Source of the DNA: a virus
Length of the DNA: 64,000 bases
Virus record (IMG/VR): IMGVR_UViG_3300021964_000021
Coordinates: 1 to 64,000 of that record
Direction: 5' to 3' (one strand)
Of this stretch, positions 42,594 to 50,184 are shown piece by piece. Numbering within the stretch: the first letter of the stretch is position 1; the number at the start of each line of letters is the position of its first letter. The position numbers were made by a program, and so were the translations under genes. Below the pieces are notes generated by a model. It did no database searches and was not told the DNA's origin. It was given only the letters and a program-made list of their open reading frames with translations.

Positions 42594-44222
42594 ATGAGAG
42601 TTTTAACTATATTTGGTGGTGGTCATGACTCCTCTGCAACTTTTGTTGTTGATGGTAAGGTTGAAAGATATTTAAAAGAAGAGAGATATACTGGAGTAAA
42701 GCACGACACGAGTCATAATGCAATTATTGATACGATTATCGATAACAATCTTCTTGGCAATGTTGATTACATTATGTCAGTTAATCAACTAGATCGCACT
42801 GATGCTATAAAACTAAACAACATTTTGCAATCTTTTGCTCCCGAAGCAAAGATTTTTAATCCACTAAATGAGCACCACTTGTTTCATGCATCGAATGCAT
42901 TTTATAACAGTGGGTTTGAAGAGTCCTTAGTGATTGTTATTGATGCAGCAGGCGCAGAATTTAGTAAGAAGCATTTAAAAACATACGAATGTGACTCTGT
43001 TTATCTTGCTACTTATCCAAACAAATTTGAGAAGTTGTATAAGGGATATGCTACAGATGGAGAGTTTAAGTGTAGTGATGTAAAAAAGATTGTTAATTAT
43101 TGTGAATATCAGATCCGTGATATAAATTCTGGGTGGGCTAATATTGGTAACTTATATAATAGTGCTGCTCTAGCAATGGGACAAACTCTTCAGGATTGTG
43201 GTAAAGCAATGGGGTTGTCTTCATATGGAAAATCTATTCCAAAAATAAATCTAAGTGGATTTGACGCACTAAAGAGTATAACCGAATATTTTAATGATAA
43301 TTCGCAATTTTTATCTGTTCTGTATGGTGATCAGGATAGGTATCATCTTGATATTACGGACAATAATTATCAAAAGTATGCTGATTATTGTTATGAAGTT
43401 CAGCAAGAGTGTATGAATCAAGTAATTGATTTGGTTAGAAAATACACTAGGAAAACTGGCGTCAAGAAAGTTTGTTTGAGTGGTGGATATGCAATGAACA
43501 TTGTAACTAATTATGAGTTGACTCAAGAGTTCCCAGAAGTTGAATTCTTTTTTGAACCTCTTTGTAATGATGGTGGCATATCTGTAGGTGCTGCCATGTA
43601 TGTGTACAGAACAGTATCAAAAGATAAAACAATACATCCTATTGAGACAACTTCTTATCATGGAGTAGATCATGATATAACATCGTATAAAGGTGTCACA
43701 GTGGATACTAAGGGGGTAGTTGATCTACTATGCCAAAACAAGTCTGTAGCGGTCTTCTACGGGCAGGCAGAGGCAGGTGAGAGAGCTCTTGGTAACAGAT
43801 CTATATTGTTCAATCCTTTGAATCCTGATGCTAGAGATATAGTTAACCAAATAAAGAAGAGAGAATGGTATAGACCCTTTGCTGCCATGGTCTTAGAGGA
43901 AGATGCTCATTTGTATTTTGAGAATGCTATGCCCAGCAGATTTATGACACTTTCATTTCCTGTAAAGTCTGATATAATCCCTGGTGTAACTCATGTGGAT
44001 GGAACCTGTAGGGTTCAAACCGTTGCATCTGGTCACATGTATGATATCCTAAGGGAGTTCAAAAACTTGACAGGTCATGGTATCCTATTGAACACCAGTT
44101 TTAATCTTGCTGGTCAACCACTCGTTGAAACAGCAGAAGAAGCACTCAAAACTTTAAACGAATCTACTTTAGATTACGTTTGGTTTTATGAAACCAAGCA
44201 GTTGTTTAAATCCACTTTTTGA
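42594..44222 (+). CDS. NodU/CmcH-family carbamoyltransferase, second copy (542 aa)
   Basis: Two complete domains: TIFGGGHDSSATFVVDG, EHHLFHASNAFYNSGF and LSGGYAMNIVTNY in the first; AEAGERALGNRSILFNPLN, KREWYRPFAAMVL, HVDGTCRVQTV and LNTSFNLAGQPLVETAEEA in the second. About 55 residues shorter than the copy at 35033 and clearly divergent from it, so a different substrate is likely. It begins 26 nt after the divergent bilin reductase start, leaving little room for two promoters. Confidence 0.92.
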   Translation: MRVLTIFGGGHDSSATFVVDGKVERYLKEERYTGVKHDTSHNAIIDTIIDNNLLGNVDYIMSVNQLDRTDAIKLNNILQSFAPEAKIFNPLNEHHLFHASNAFYNSGFEESLVIVIDAAGAEFSKKHLKTYECDSVYLATYPNKFEKLYKGYATDGEFKCSDVKKIVNYCEYQIRDINSGWANIGNLYNSAALAMGQTLQDCGKAMGLSSYGKSIPKINLSGFDALKSITEYFNDNSQFLSVLYGDQDRYHLDITDNNYQKYADYCYEVQQECMNQVIDLVRKYTRKTGVKKVCLSGGYAMNIVTNYELTQEFPEVEFFFEPLCNDGGISVGAAMYVYRTVSKDKTIHPIETTSYHGVDHDITSYKGVTVDTKGVVDLLCQNKSVAVFYGQAEAGERALGNRSILFNPLNPDARDIVNQIKKREWYRPFAAMVLEEDAHLYFENAMPSRFMTLSFPVKSDIIPGVTHVDGTCRVQTVASGHMYDILREFKNLTGHGILLNTSFNLAGQPLVETAEEALKTLNESTLDYVWFYETKQLFKSTF

Positions 44223-44236
44223 TATATAATTTTAAA

Positions 44237-44614
44237 ATGGTGTCTGCACTAATGGAAGAGGACATTGACTTTGCACTCTACTATGATGTTGAGAAAGCAA
44301 TTGACTATGCCTTTGAAGGTAAATTTGTACTTAAACTGTACGACTATCTAAAAATATGTAATGCAAAGCGCCGCCATGCTGACGAGTTTATTGAAAGCAC
44401 GACGGCAGCAGAGATCAACTTGTTGATTTTGGACCTTGAAGAATATCTTCAAGGTGGTCAAGACGATACTCATAAGCAATTGCGAGAAGGGTATGGTCAC
44501 ATTCCAAAACCACAAGCAAGAAAAATAAAAGAATATCTCTATGGTATTCTTGAAGATGCCTGGAGATACAGCAATGACAAAAAACCAGGAAGACGAAAGA
44601 AGTCAACTAAATAA
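44237..44614 (+). CDS. Conserved-type hypothetical protein (125 aa)
   Basis: Helical, charged protein: MVSALMEEDIDFALYYDVEK, then EGKFVLKLYDYLKICNAKRR and a basic end KKPGRRKKSTK. No known domain recognised. The basic tail suggests nucleic acid contact. It overlaps the next small gene by 41 nt. First gene of the small-gene region. Confidence 0.65.
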   Translation: MVSALMEEDIDFALYYDVEKAIDYAFEGKFVLKLYDYLKICNAKRRHADEFIESTTAAEINLLILDLEEYLQGGQDDTHKQLREGYGHIPKPQARKIKEYLYGILEDAWRYSNDKKPGRRKKSTK

Positions 44615-44792
44615 ATCAGAAGAATCTCCAGATATTAATCGGGGATTTGAGTTAATGTTGCGACACCGCAGCAGGAGGGAGAAACCAAAACCTAAAACAT
44701 TTGGCATAATGTTTGGGAAGGTCATCTCTCTCCTAAGTCGAGAGATACACTTCCATTTTGAATTAAAACTTGGTATTCTTAAAAAGAGGTAA
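44574..44792 (+). CDS. Small basic hypothetical protein (72 aa)
   Basis: Begins MTKNQEDERSQLNKSEE and ends in a basic hydrophobic segment (IMFGKVISLLSREIHFHF). Starts at 44556 or 44574 are both possible. No family recognised; retained for its position in a run of co-directional small genes. Confidence 0.5.
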   Translation: MTKNQEDERSQLNKSEESPDINRGFELMLRHRSRREKPKPKTFGIMFGKVISLLSREIHFHFELKLGILKKR

Positions 44793-44808
44793 TCTCGGGA
44801 GCAGTCCG

Positions 44809-45027
44809 ATGTTAGCAATTACACTTACATTCTCCGCATTATTTTCCATAATGATGCTCATTGTGGGCGGAGTGGTTGGTTGGATGGCGAAAGAACATGT
44901 ACTAATGTCTTCACCAGTCTATACACATCCCGAAATGTTTGACGAAAATGGGAACATTCTTCCCGATGAAATTTTAGCAGTACGATTTGAAAATGGCTAT
45001 GACGACTACGAAGAAGAAGACGACTAA
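44809..45027 (+). CDS. Small single-span membrane protein (72 aa)
   Basis: Residues 1-24 (MLAITLTFSALFSIMMLIVG) form one membrane helix followed by a polar domain ending in a strongly acidic DDYEEEDD. The start with a nearby GGGAGCAG upstream is preferred. Function unknown; small anchored acidic proteins recur upstream of replication genes in cyanomyoviruses. Confidence 0.65.
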   Translation: MLAITLTFSALFSIMMLIVGGVVGWMAKEHVLMSSPVYTHPEMFDENGNILPDEILAVRFENGYDDYEEEDD

Positions 45028-45559
45028 ACCTATTCCTGAATTGCAACCAAACCCCTTCATGCATGAGATCCTTGATCTGGTTCATGGACAAAGGACAGTT
45101 GCTAAAAAGGCGGAGGTGTTGCAAAAGTATAGGACTGAAGGTCTAGTTGCACTTCTGATTTGGAATTTTGATGACACTGCTGTGTCTGCTCTTCCTGAGG
45201 GTGATGTACCTTACTCTCGTGCAGAAGAGCAGACTGCACAAAACGAATCTCTGTCCGCTTCGATTGAGAAGTTGAATAGGGTTGACGGTCTGTCTAAAAT
45301 GGATGAAGTTGTTCGTAAGAGAGCAACTTCTATTCGTAAGGAATGGCAGAACTTCTACAATTATTTGCAAGGAGGCAACCCATCCCTTACCAGTCTCCGT
45401 AGAGAGACGATGTTCATTCAAATGCTTGAAGGACTTCATCCTAGGGAAGCCGAGATCATGGTTTTGGTTAAGGACAAGAAGTTGCAGACTAGGTATAAAA
45501 TTACTAAGTCTGTCATCGCTGAGGCATATTCAGATATCCAGTGGGGAGGTCGTAGTTGA
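44993..45559 (+). CDS. Conserved phage protein, DUF6433-like (188 aa)
   Basis: After a Lys/Thr-rich start (MAMTTTKKKTTK) there is FMHEILDLVHGQRTVAKKAE, then LVALLIWNFDDTAVSALP and a long helical C-terminal part with EAEIMVLVKDKKLQTRY and ITKSVIAEAYSDIQWG. This pattern matches a protein family found in many T4-like cyanophages (I recall it as DUF6433; not checked). Overlaps its upstream neighbour by 35 nt. Confidence 0.75.
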   Translation: MAMTTTKKKTTKPIPELQPNPFMHEILDLVHGQRTVAKKAEVLQKYRTEGLVALLIWNFDDTAVSALPEGDVPYSRAEEQTAQNESLSASIEKLNRVDGLSKMDEVVRKRATSIRKEWQNFYNYLQGGNPSLTSLRRETMFIQMLEGLHPREAEIMVLVKDKKLQTRYKITKSVIAEAYSDIQWGGRS

Positions 45560-45810
45560 GTAATAAAATCAGAATACTTCATGAGGATTGTGATCCAGAG
45601 TCAGTTGATGATAAGTCATTGCCTTGCACTGCTTACTTTGTAACTTATGTAAAGAGTGGTCGTAAGTGTTATGATTTGGTTATGGCTGGCAAAAAAGTAG
45701 ATATCTTTGATCATTACTGGGACATGTATAGACATGATCTTATTGAGTTTAAACAATCCTCTGGTACAGCAAATCCAAAGTTATATAATCCACCTAAAGG
45801 TAAGAAATAA
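45556..45810 (+). CDS. Small hypothetical protein with TTG start (84 aa)
   Basis: No ATG exists at the start; a TTG at 45556 is preceded by GGGAGG with a six-base gap, an excellent ribosome site that decides the start. The TTG overlaps the upstream stop (TTGAG). Sequence: MSNKIRILHEDCDPESVDDK, then YFVTYVKSGRKCYDLVMAG and HYWDMYRHDLIEF. No family name recognised. Its stop overlaps the next ATG (TAATG). Confidence 0.7.
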   Translation: MSNKIRILHEDCDPESVDDKSLPCTAYFVTYVKSGRKCYDLVMAGKKVDIFDHYWDMYRHDLIEFKQSSGTANPKLYNPPKGKK

Positions 45811-46025
45811 TGTCTAATGGATTTGGTGCAGAAGATGGTAAAGCAAAAGTCTTCGTTCAAAAAGAAGAAGTAGAAAAATTAATCAAAGAATATAAAAAGA
45901 TCAAAAAGTACATGAAGTCTCCTCTCTATGAGATCAAAAATCTAGATGGGAGTGAAACACTTGTCAATAATCTCTTAAAGGAATACGGAGAGGACAATGA
46001 TTCACAAATTGATAACAATGCTTGA
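45810..46025 (+). CDS. Small coiled-coil-like hypothetical protein (71 aa)
   Basis: Charged helix VEKLIKEYKKIKKYMKSPLY dominates, with an Asn/Asp-rich end. Starts in a TAATG overlap. Function unknown. Confidence 0.6.
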   Translation: MSNGFGAEDGKAKVFVQKEEVEKLIKEYKKIKKYMKSPLYEIKNLDGSETLVNNLLKEYGEDNDSQIDNNA

Positions 46026-46128
46026 TCCTGCTTTAGTTGGATCAATTCTGGGAACCTTACTTTTGGTTCCCTTTGGTTATTTCATATATGATGTGAAGAA
46101 GAATCCTGACAAATATAAAGAACACTAG
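45997..46128 (+). CDS. 43-aa single-span membrane protein
   Basis: Starts inside the end of the previous gene after GGAGAGG; a second ATG at 46018 gives 36 aa. Membrane span is PALVGSILGTLLLVPFGYFI, followed by DVKKNPDKYKEH. No family recognised. Confidence 0.55.
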   Translation: MIHKLITMLDPALVGSILGTLLLVPFGYFIYDVKKNPDKYKEH

Positions 46129-46157
46129 TTGACAAATTGTCAGGACTCTATTAAACT
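46129..46157 (+). promoter_or_regulatory. Strong host-type sigma70 promoter
   Basis: TTGACA (46129-46134), 17-bp spacer, TAAACT (46152-46157); the ATG at 46180 follows 22 nt later. Confidence 0.75.
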
Positions 46158-46179
46158 ATTAATATGAATACGTTTTATT

Positions 46180-46377
46180 ATGTCAAACTATAGACCCTAT
46201 TCTCCTGAGTGGAATAGGAAACGATACTTGACTGAAGCAATTCAGACTTACTTCAATGATGACGTTGACGTTGAAGTCATTGTTGATGATATTAACTGTG
46301 CTCTGGAAGAGCAGAGAGACTATTATCTCGGTCGTGCCGAGAAGTTAGGCGCTGTTATTGCAGGTCTCAATAAATAA
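46180..46377 (+). CDS. Small conserved-type hypothetical protein (65 aa)
   Basis: MSNYRPYSPEWNRKRYLTEA continues with a short acidic helical protein (DVDVEVIVDDINCALEEQ). First gene behind a strong early-type promoter. No domain recognised. Confidence 0.65.
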   Translation: MSNYRPYSPEWNRKRYLTEAIQTYFNDDVDVEVIVDDINCALEEQRDYYLGRAEKLGAVIAGLNK

Positions 46378-46397
46378 AATTAAAGGTATAGATCACC

Positions 46398-46712
46398 ATG
46401 CTATCAACTCAGTATCGTCTTCGCTTAGAAGGCATCTGCAGAAAGATCTCTAATAAGGAAGAAGTGGAACTAAGTGATATGATTTGGGCAGAGAAACTAT
46501 CCAAGTCTTACACAACAGCAAGAGAATGGCTAAACAAAGCACGTCGTCAAGCTGCCAATGATATTCAAGAGGGTAGCATGGATGATTTTATGAATAAGAT
46601 GGGACTAGGAGACCCCGACCCATCTAATTATAAAACGGGGTTTGAATCTGCAGATGAAATTGTAGATTGGTTCAAGCAAGATAAACCTGACGACTGGAGA
46701 CAGCGTGACTAG
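46398..46712 (+). CDS. Conserved-type hypothetical protein (104 aa)
   Basis: Helical: YRLRLEGICRKISNKEEVEL, then KSYTTAREWLNKARRQAAND and a C-terminal MDDFMNKMGLGDPDPSNY. No catalytic motif. It overlaps the next gene by 8 nt. Confidence 0.65.
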   Translation: MLSTQYRLRLEGICRKISNKEEVELSDMIWAEKLSKSYTTAREWLNKARRQAANDIQEGSMDDFMNKMGLGDPDPSNYKTGFESADEIVDWFKQDKPDDWRQRD

Positions 46713-47034
46713 GTATAGCGTCATTCATAAAGACGGATCTGAAACACCTTACATTTGGTGTGATAAAACAAAACAAATGGTAGTTGCGAAGATTAAAATG
46801 CAAGCATTAGTTTATGGTAACGGTAGCCAAGAATCAGAAAGAGCAAAGATGGTTCTTGAGGCTTGTGGTCAGGACGTAAGAGAATTTATGCTTGGTGTTG
46901 ACTTTAGTGATAGACAGTTCCGTGCTGAGTTTGGTAGTGAAGCAGAGTACCCTCAAGTTGCCATTGGATTGAATCATCGTGGTACTTTGAAGGAGACTCT
47001 TAAATACATGAGTGAGCAGGGAATGTTCTTGTGA
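46705..47034 (+). CDS. Thioredoxin-fold-like protein without CxxC (109 aa), GTG start
   Basis: The C-terminal half (FSDRQFRAEFGSEAEYPQVA and LNHRGTLKETLKYM) looks like the cis-Pro and last strand-helix of glutaredoxins, but the first half has no CxxC; a single Cys (YIWCDKT) is near the N-terminus. GTG start overlaps the preceding stop region. It could be a redox-dead or single-Cys relative. Weak assignment. Confidence 0.55.
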   Translation: MTRYSVIHKDGSETPYIWCDKTKQMVVAKIKMQALVYGNGSQESERAKMVLEACGQDVREFMLGVDFSDRQFRAEFGSEAEYPQVAIGLNHRGTLKETLKYMSEQGMFL

Positions 47035-47513
47035 GAGTTGATACTATCATTATAGATGAATTTTTAGAGCATCCTGATATAGTAAGAGAATCTGTTTTAA
47101 AACTGGATTTTAATACTGAAGGTTATTTTCCAGGACTTCGTAGTGATAGGGCAGACGAAGAGTATCAAGACATGGTGACGATGAAGATTGCTCCCATGTT
47201 AAGGGCAAAGACTCTTGACTATACAATGGATAGTTTTAGATTTCAATTGTGTTTGAAAGATGCTAAGACTTGGATTCATACTGATACATCTCAATGGGCG
47301 GGTGTTTTGTATTTGACACCAAATGCTCCTGTAAATTCAGGAACAGGAATTTTTACCAAAGAGGGTGATCTAATCACCATGATCGGTAATGTTTATAATC
47401 GTTTAGTTTTGTATCGTGGCGATCTACTTCACAGAAGTATTAAACCTGGATTTGGTTCTGATGTCTCTACGGGGCGTTTAACCCAGGTATTTTTCTTTGA
47501 TATTATTGAGTAA
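47031..47513 (+). CDS. 2OG-Fe(II) oxygenase-like protein (160 aa), GTG start
   Basis: DTIIIDEFLEHPDIVRESVL opens like the 33225 protein. TWIHTDTSQWAGVLYLTP gives the His-x-Asp metal pair, NSGTGIF follows, LLHRSIKPGFG holds the distal His, and GRLTQVFFFD the Arg. GTG start in a GTGA overlap with the preceding gene. Smaller than its relative by 40 residues. Confidence 0.75.
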   Translation: MRVDTIIIDEFLEHPDIVRESVLKLDFNTEGYFPGLRSDRADEEYQDMVTMKIAPMLRAKTLDYTMDSFRFQLCLKDAKTWIHTDTSQWAGVLYLTPNAPVNSGTGIFTKEGDLITMIGNVYNRLVLYRGDLLHRSIKPGFGSDVSTGRLTQVFFFDIIE

Positions 47514-47522
47514 TATTAAAAA

Positions 47523-47540
47523 CGGTATAGCGTTATACCG
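47523..47540 (+). repeat. Perfect inverted repeat CGGTATA-GCGT-TATACCG
   Basis: 7-bp arms around a 4-nt loop, just after an oxygenase gene and 30 nt before a -10 box. No T-run follows, so it may be an operator or an RNA stop without U-tract. Confidence 0.5.
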
Positions 47541-47569
47541 AATAAGTTGCATACATAGTAACGTCAGTG

Positions 47570-47575
47570 TATAAT
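47570..47575 (+). promoter_or_regulatory. -10 box TATAAT
   Basis: Perfect TATAAT 17 nt before the ATG at 47593; no clear -35. Confidence 0.5.
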
Positions 47576-47592
47576 GACAGTACGTTCATCTT

Positions 47593-47820
47593 ATGCCTCT
47601 TCTAATGCTGCTCATGGCATTCAGTACACAAGAGGTTACCAGTGACTATCTTGTCAGTGGTGCCTACGACTGGATGATGACCTGCGAGCAATCTCAAGAA
47701 GCAATCACGAATCTATATAAAGATGAGTATTATTCTCGTCCTGAAAATGTAGGTATTCGTGAGAGCATGAAGAGAAAGTTCTTACGTCATACACCTTATG
47801 AGTGTGCGGTCGAGATATAA
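47593..47820 (+). CDS. Small hypothetical protein with hydrophobic start (75 aa)
   Basis: MPLLMLLMAFSTQEVTSDYL could be a short signal or anchor; the remainder has two Cys (MTCEQSQEA and PYECAVEI) and is charged. Not recognised. Confidence 0.55.
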   Translation: MPLLMLLMAFSTQEVTSDYLVSGAYDWMMTCEQSQEAITNLYKDEYYSRPENVGIRESMKRKFLRHTPYECAVEI

Positions 47821-47855
47821 GACGCAAGTAAGTCGCGGAACGGAGCGTTCATCCC

Positions 47856-48026
47856 ATGCTAGAATTACTTTTATATTCAAGTATAACTTGTACTGATGCT
47901 GATGCATTATTGTTCAGGATCACAAAAAATAGATCAGAACTACCTCCACAAGTGGTGGTAGAATTGGTAGAGACTGTAAAGGAATCTGTACCTGAATGTG
48001 AATTCTACTGGGACGCAAACGACTGA
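47856..48026 (+). CDS. 56-aa hypothetical protein
   Basis: Reads MLELLLYSSITCTDADALLF, then NRSELPPQVVVELVETVKE and ends YWDAND. Amphipathic, acidic, three Cys. Chosen as the only long frame in this stretch. Confidence 0.5.
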   Translation: MLELLLYSSITCTDADALLFRITKNRSELPPQVVVELVETVKESVPECEFYWDAND

Positions 48027-48071
48027 AGGAACGGGAGATTAAATTCACCCTAGTATTTCAGGTAACGACAA

Positions 48072-48239
48072 ATGAACACACTTAACCTCATCAAAAAGCA
48101 AATCGAAAAGCAGGCTCGCCTGCATGATGCACAGATCTCTCACACCGCTTATCGCGGAGTGATTTTTGATCGTCGCTGCGAAGAGCGTGATGAAGTTCAC
48201 GGAGCATTCTGCTACCGTGGTCACACCTACATCAAGTGA
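48072..48239 (+). CDS. 55-aa YRG-motif microprotein (DUF4278-like)
   Basis: MNTLNLIKKQIEKQARLHDA is a helix; then HTAYRGVIFDRRC and GAFCYRGHTYIK carry two copies of the Tyr-Arg-Gly strand typical of the cyanobacterial DUF4278 family. Function of that family is unknown. Followed by GAGG and a membrane microprotein. Confidence 0.65.
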   Translation: MNTLNLIKKQIEKQARLHDAQISHTAYRGVIFDRRCEERDEVHGAFCYRGHTYIK

Positions 48240-48246
48240 GGAAGAT

Positions 48247-48345
48247 ATGCTTGCATTAAAAGTTGCGGGATTCGGTTCCCTTTTTAGCGCAGCATTTATT
48301 CTCCTATTGTATGGTGAACTACTGCTCCTCAATAAAATAGATTGA
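48247..48345 (+). CDS. 32-aa membrane microprotein
   Basis: MLALKVAGFGSLFSAAFILL continues to GELLLLNKID, one membrane span. GAGG lies 5 nt upstream. It sits between the two YRG microproteins. Confidence 0.5.
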   Translation: MLALKVAGFGSLFSAAFILLLYGELLLLNKID

Positions 48346-48355
48346 GGAGATAAGA

Positions 48356-48511
48356 ATGCTGAAGGTCAGATTTTTTTATGACCTTCCAGTATTTGATCCT
48401 AAGAAGCACGATCCAGATAGAACTTTTGCGTTCTTAACTTATCGTGGTGTACATTATGCCAAATGGGTTGATTTAAAATCCATGGGCACACCAAGCTGGA
48501 AGATCAAGTAA
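48356..48511 (+). CDS. 51-aa YRG-motif microprotein
   Basis: Preceded by GAGGAG at ideal spacing. Contains FAFLTYRGVHYAKWVD, the single YRG strand of DUF4278-like proteins. Ends 3 nt before a terminator stem. Confidence 0.65.
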   Translation: MLKVRFFYDLPVFDPKKHDPDRTFAFLTYRGVHYAKWVDLKSMGTPSWKIK

Positions 48512-48514
48512 ATT

Positions 48515-48541
48515 AAGGGGGGTTGCGACCCTTCTTTTTTT
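48515..48541 (+). terminator. Terminator of the microgene cluster
   Basis: AAGGGGGGT pairs with ACCCTTCTT (two G-U pairs) around TGCG, followed by further T residues. Confidence 0.7.
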
Positions 48542-48545
48542 GTAC

Positions 48546-48551
48546 TATAAT
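48546..48551 (+). promoter_or_regulatory. -10 box TATAAT
   Basis: Perfect TATAAT 23 nt before the ATG at 48575, right after a terminator. Confidence 0.55.
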
Positions 48552-48574
48552 GTTTAAGTGTATCTAAATTGCAG

Positions 48575-48745
48575 ATGGAAAGAGAGAAGCTAAAGATACT
48601 CTTGGGTAGATTGAGGGGACTATTAGAAGAGATTGAGTCTGAAGTTTATTCTGATGTTGATTCATATACAGAAGGATTTTCCTCTCTCCCAATAGATGGG
48701 GACTATGATGAAATTTATAACGATGATGATGGGTACTGCGACTAA
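48575..48745 (+). CDS. Small acidic hypothetical protein (56 aa)
   Basis: MEREKLKILLGRLRGLLEEI is a helix; the rest is acidic and Tyr-rich (DGDYDEIYNDDDGYCD). Overlaps the next gene's start by 17 nt. A protein of this type is usual in T4-like cyanophages near thyX; function unknown. Confidence 0.6.
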   Translation: MEREKLKILLGRLRGLLEEIESEVYSDVDSYTEGFSSLPIDGDYDEIYNDDDGYCD

Positions 48746-49298
48746 TTGGTATCATAGATACCTTAACCTTCCCTTTACCATAGGTCCTCTTGACATGTTC
48801 AAAGAGGAAGGGAAACAGATTAAGCACTTTTATATCAATGATTACCCATTCTATCCAGTAGAAGAATGGTTCAATGATCTTGGACTTATCCTGGCATTGA
48901 AGGAAGTTTTTTATACTCCACCATATTCAAAGATTCCTATTCATACAGATCATGGGGGATATACCCATCATGCAAAGATCAATATCACTTGGGGTCCTGA
49001 GGAAGGCGTGATACAATGGTGGAAGTCTGATAAGACTTTTAGAAAAAAGATGCTTGGTTATGGCAATGCAACTTCGGAATTCCATGACAATCTATGGGCA
49101 AAGGAAGAGGATTGCGACTTCTTATACGAGGCAAACACAAACAAACCAAGTCTAGTAAACATCGGTATGCTTCATGGGACTAACAATCCTACAGATCGCG
49201 GACGATGGACTCTCTGTCTTGTCCCACAGAATCCAAGAGGACAATTTATTCACTGGAATACTGCACTAGAAATTTTTAATGATTATTTGGAGGTCTAA
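48729..49298 (+). CDS. 2OG-Fe(II)/aspartyl hydroxylase-like protein (189 aa)
   Basis: IPIHTDHGGYTHHAKINITWG contains His-x-Asp; GVIQWWKSD follows; IGMLHGTNNPTDRGRWTLC gives the distal His and the Arg. The arrangement is that of aspartyl/asparaginyl beta-hydroxylase-like oxygenases. Three consecutive ATG codons make the exact start uncertain by 6 nt. thyX begins directly after its stop. Confidence 0.65.
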   Translation: MGTATNWYHRYLNLPFTIGPLDMFKEEGKQIKHFYINDYPFYPVEEWFNDLGLILALKEVFYTPPYSKIPIHTDHGGYTHHAKINITWGPEEGVIQWWKSDKTFRKKMLGYGNATSEFHDNLWAKEEDCDFLYEANTNKPSLVNIGMLHGTNNPTDRGRWTLCLVPQNPRGQFIHWNTALEIFNDYLEV

Positions 49299-49934
49299 AT
49301 GAGCGCAAAACTTATCAGTGTTACCCCTGATGCGGAGAAGCAGATTGCATACTGTGCCCGTGTTTCAAACCCAAAGAACCAGGACAACGATAGTTTTGCT
49401 GGACTCCTGAAGTATTGCATTAAGCATCGTCACTGGAGCATCTTTGAGCACGCATTCATGACGGTTGAACTAAATACCTCACTTGCAGTGGCAACTCAAG
49501 TGCTTCGGCATCGTTCGTTCACATATCAGCAGTTTTCACAACGCTATGCTGATAGTAAGGAACTTCAATTAGAAATTCCTATTCCAGATCTTCGTCGTCA
49601 GGATACAAAGAATCGTCAAAACTCTATTGATGATATCAATCCACGCGATAAAGCATACATGGAGGCGATGATTGCAGAACACTTCAAGCAAAGTCTTGAA
49701 GTTTATAATGCACTGCTTGACAAAGGTGTGGCAAAGGAGTGTGCTCGTTTTGTGCTTCCACAAAACACACAAACAAGACTCTACATGAGCGGTAATGTTC
49801 GCTCATGGGCGCATTACCTGGATCTGCGTACTGCAAACGGCACACAGAAGGAACACATGGAACTTGCTGAAGACATTCGTGCTATCTTCATTGAGCAGTT
49901 CCCAATCATCTCAGAAGCATTGGAGTGGAAGTAA
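49299..49934 (+). CDS. thyX: FAD-dependent thymidylate synthase
   Basis: 211 aa. The ThyX signature is RHRSFTYQQFSQRY (residues 70-83). SIFEHAFMTVELNTS and LPQNTQTRLYMSGNVRSW also match the family. It methylates dUMP to dTMP using methylene-tetrahydrofolate and NADPH through FAD, so it consumes NADPH of the kind produced by Zwf. Overlaps the next gene by 1 nt (TAATG). Confidence 0.97.
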   Translation: MSAKLISVTPDAEKQIAYCARVSNPKNQDNDSFAGLLKYCIKHRHWSIFEHAFMTVELNTSLAVATQVLRHRSFTYQQFSQRYADSKELQLEIPIPDLRRQDTKNRQNSIDDINPRDKAYMEAMIAEHFKQSLEVYNALLDKGVAKECARFVLPQNTQTRLYMSGNVRSWAHYLDLRTANGTQKEHMELAEDIRAIFIEQFPIISEALEWK

Positions 49935-50182
49935 TGGCAACATATCCTGTTAGGCATAAGGAGACTGGTGAAACCAAAGAAGTGAAGATGAGTATTCACG
50001 ATTGGGATCAGTGGAAGATTGATAACCCAGATTGGGAGCGTTACTTTACCGCTGAGAATTCTCCAGGTTTGGGTGTTGAGGTTAGTGATTGGCAGTCCCG
50101 ACTGATCAAACAGAGACCAGAATGGAATGAAGTTCTTGACAAAGCATCTAAGGCACCTGGATCTACAGTTAAGAAGCTTTAA
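49934..50182 (+). CDS. Small conserved-type hypothetical protein (82 aa)
   Basis: MATYPVRHKETGETKEVKMS recalls the start of FmdB-like proteins but lacks their Cys ribbon. IHDWDQWKIDNPDWERYF and a Lys-rich end follow. Translationally coupled to thyX. Function unknown. Confidence 0.65.
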   Translation: MATYPVRHKETGETKEVKMSIHDWDQWKIDNPDWERYFTAENSPGLGVEVSDWQSRLIKQRPEWNEVLDKASKAPGSTVKKL

Positions 50183-50184
50183 TT

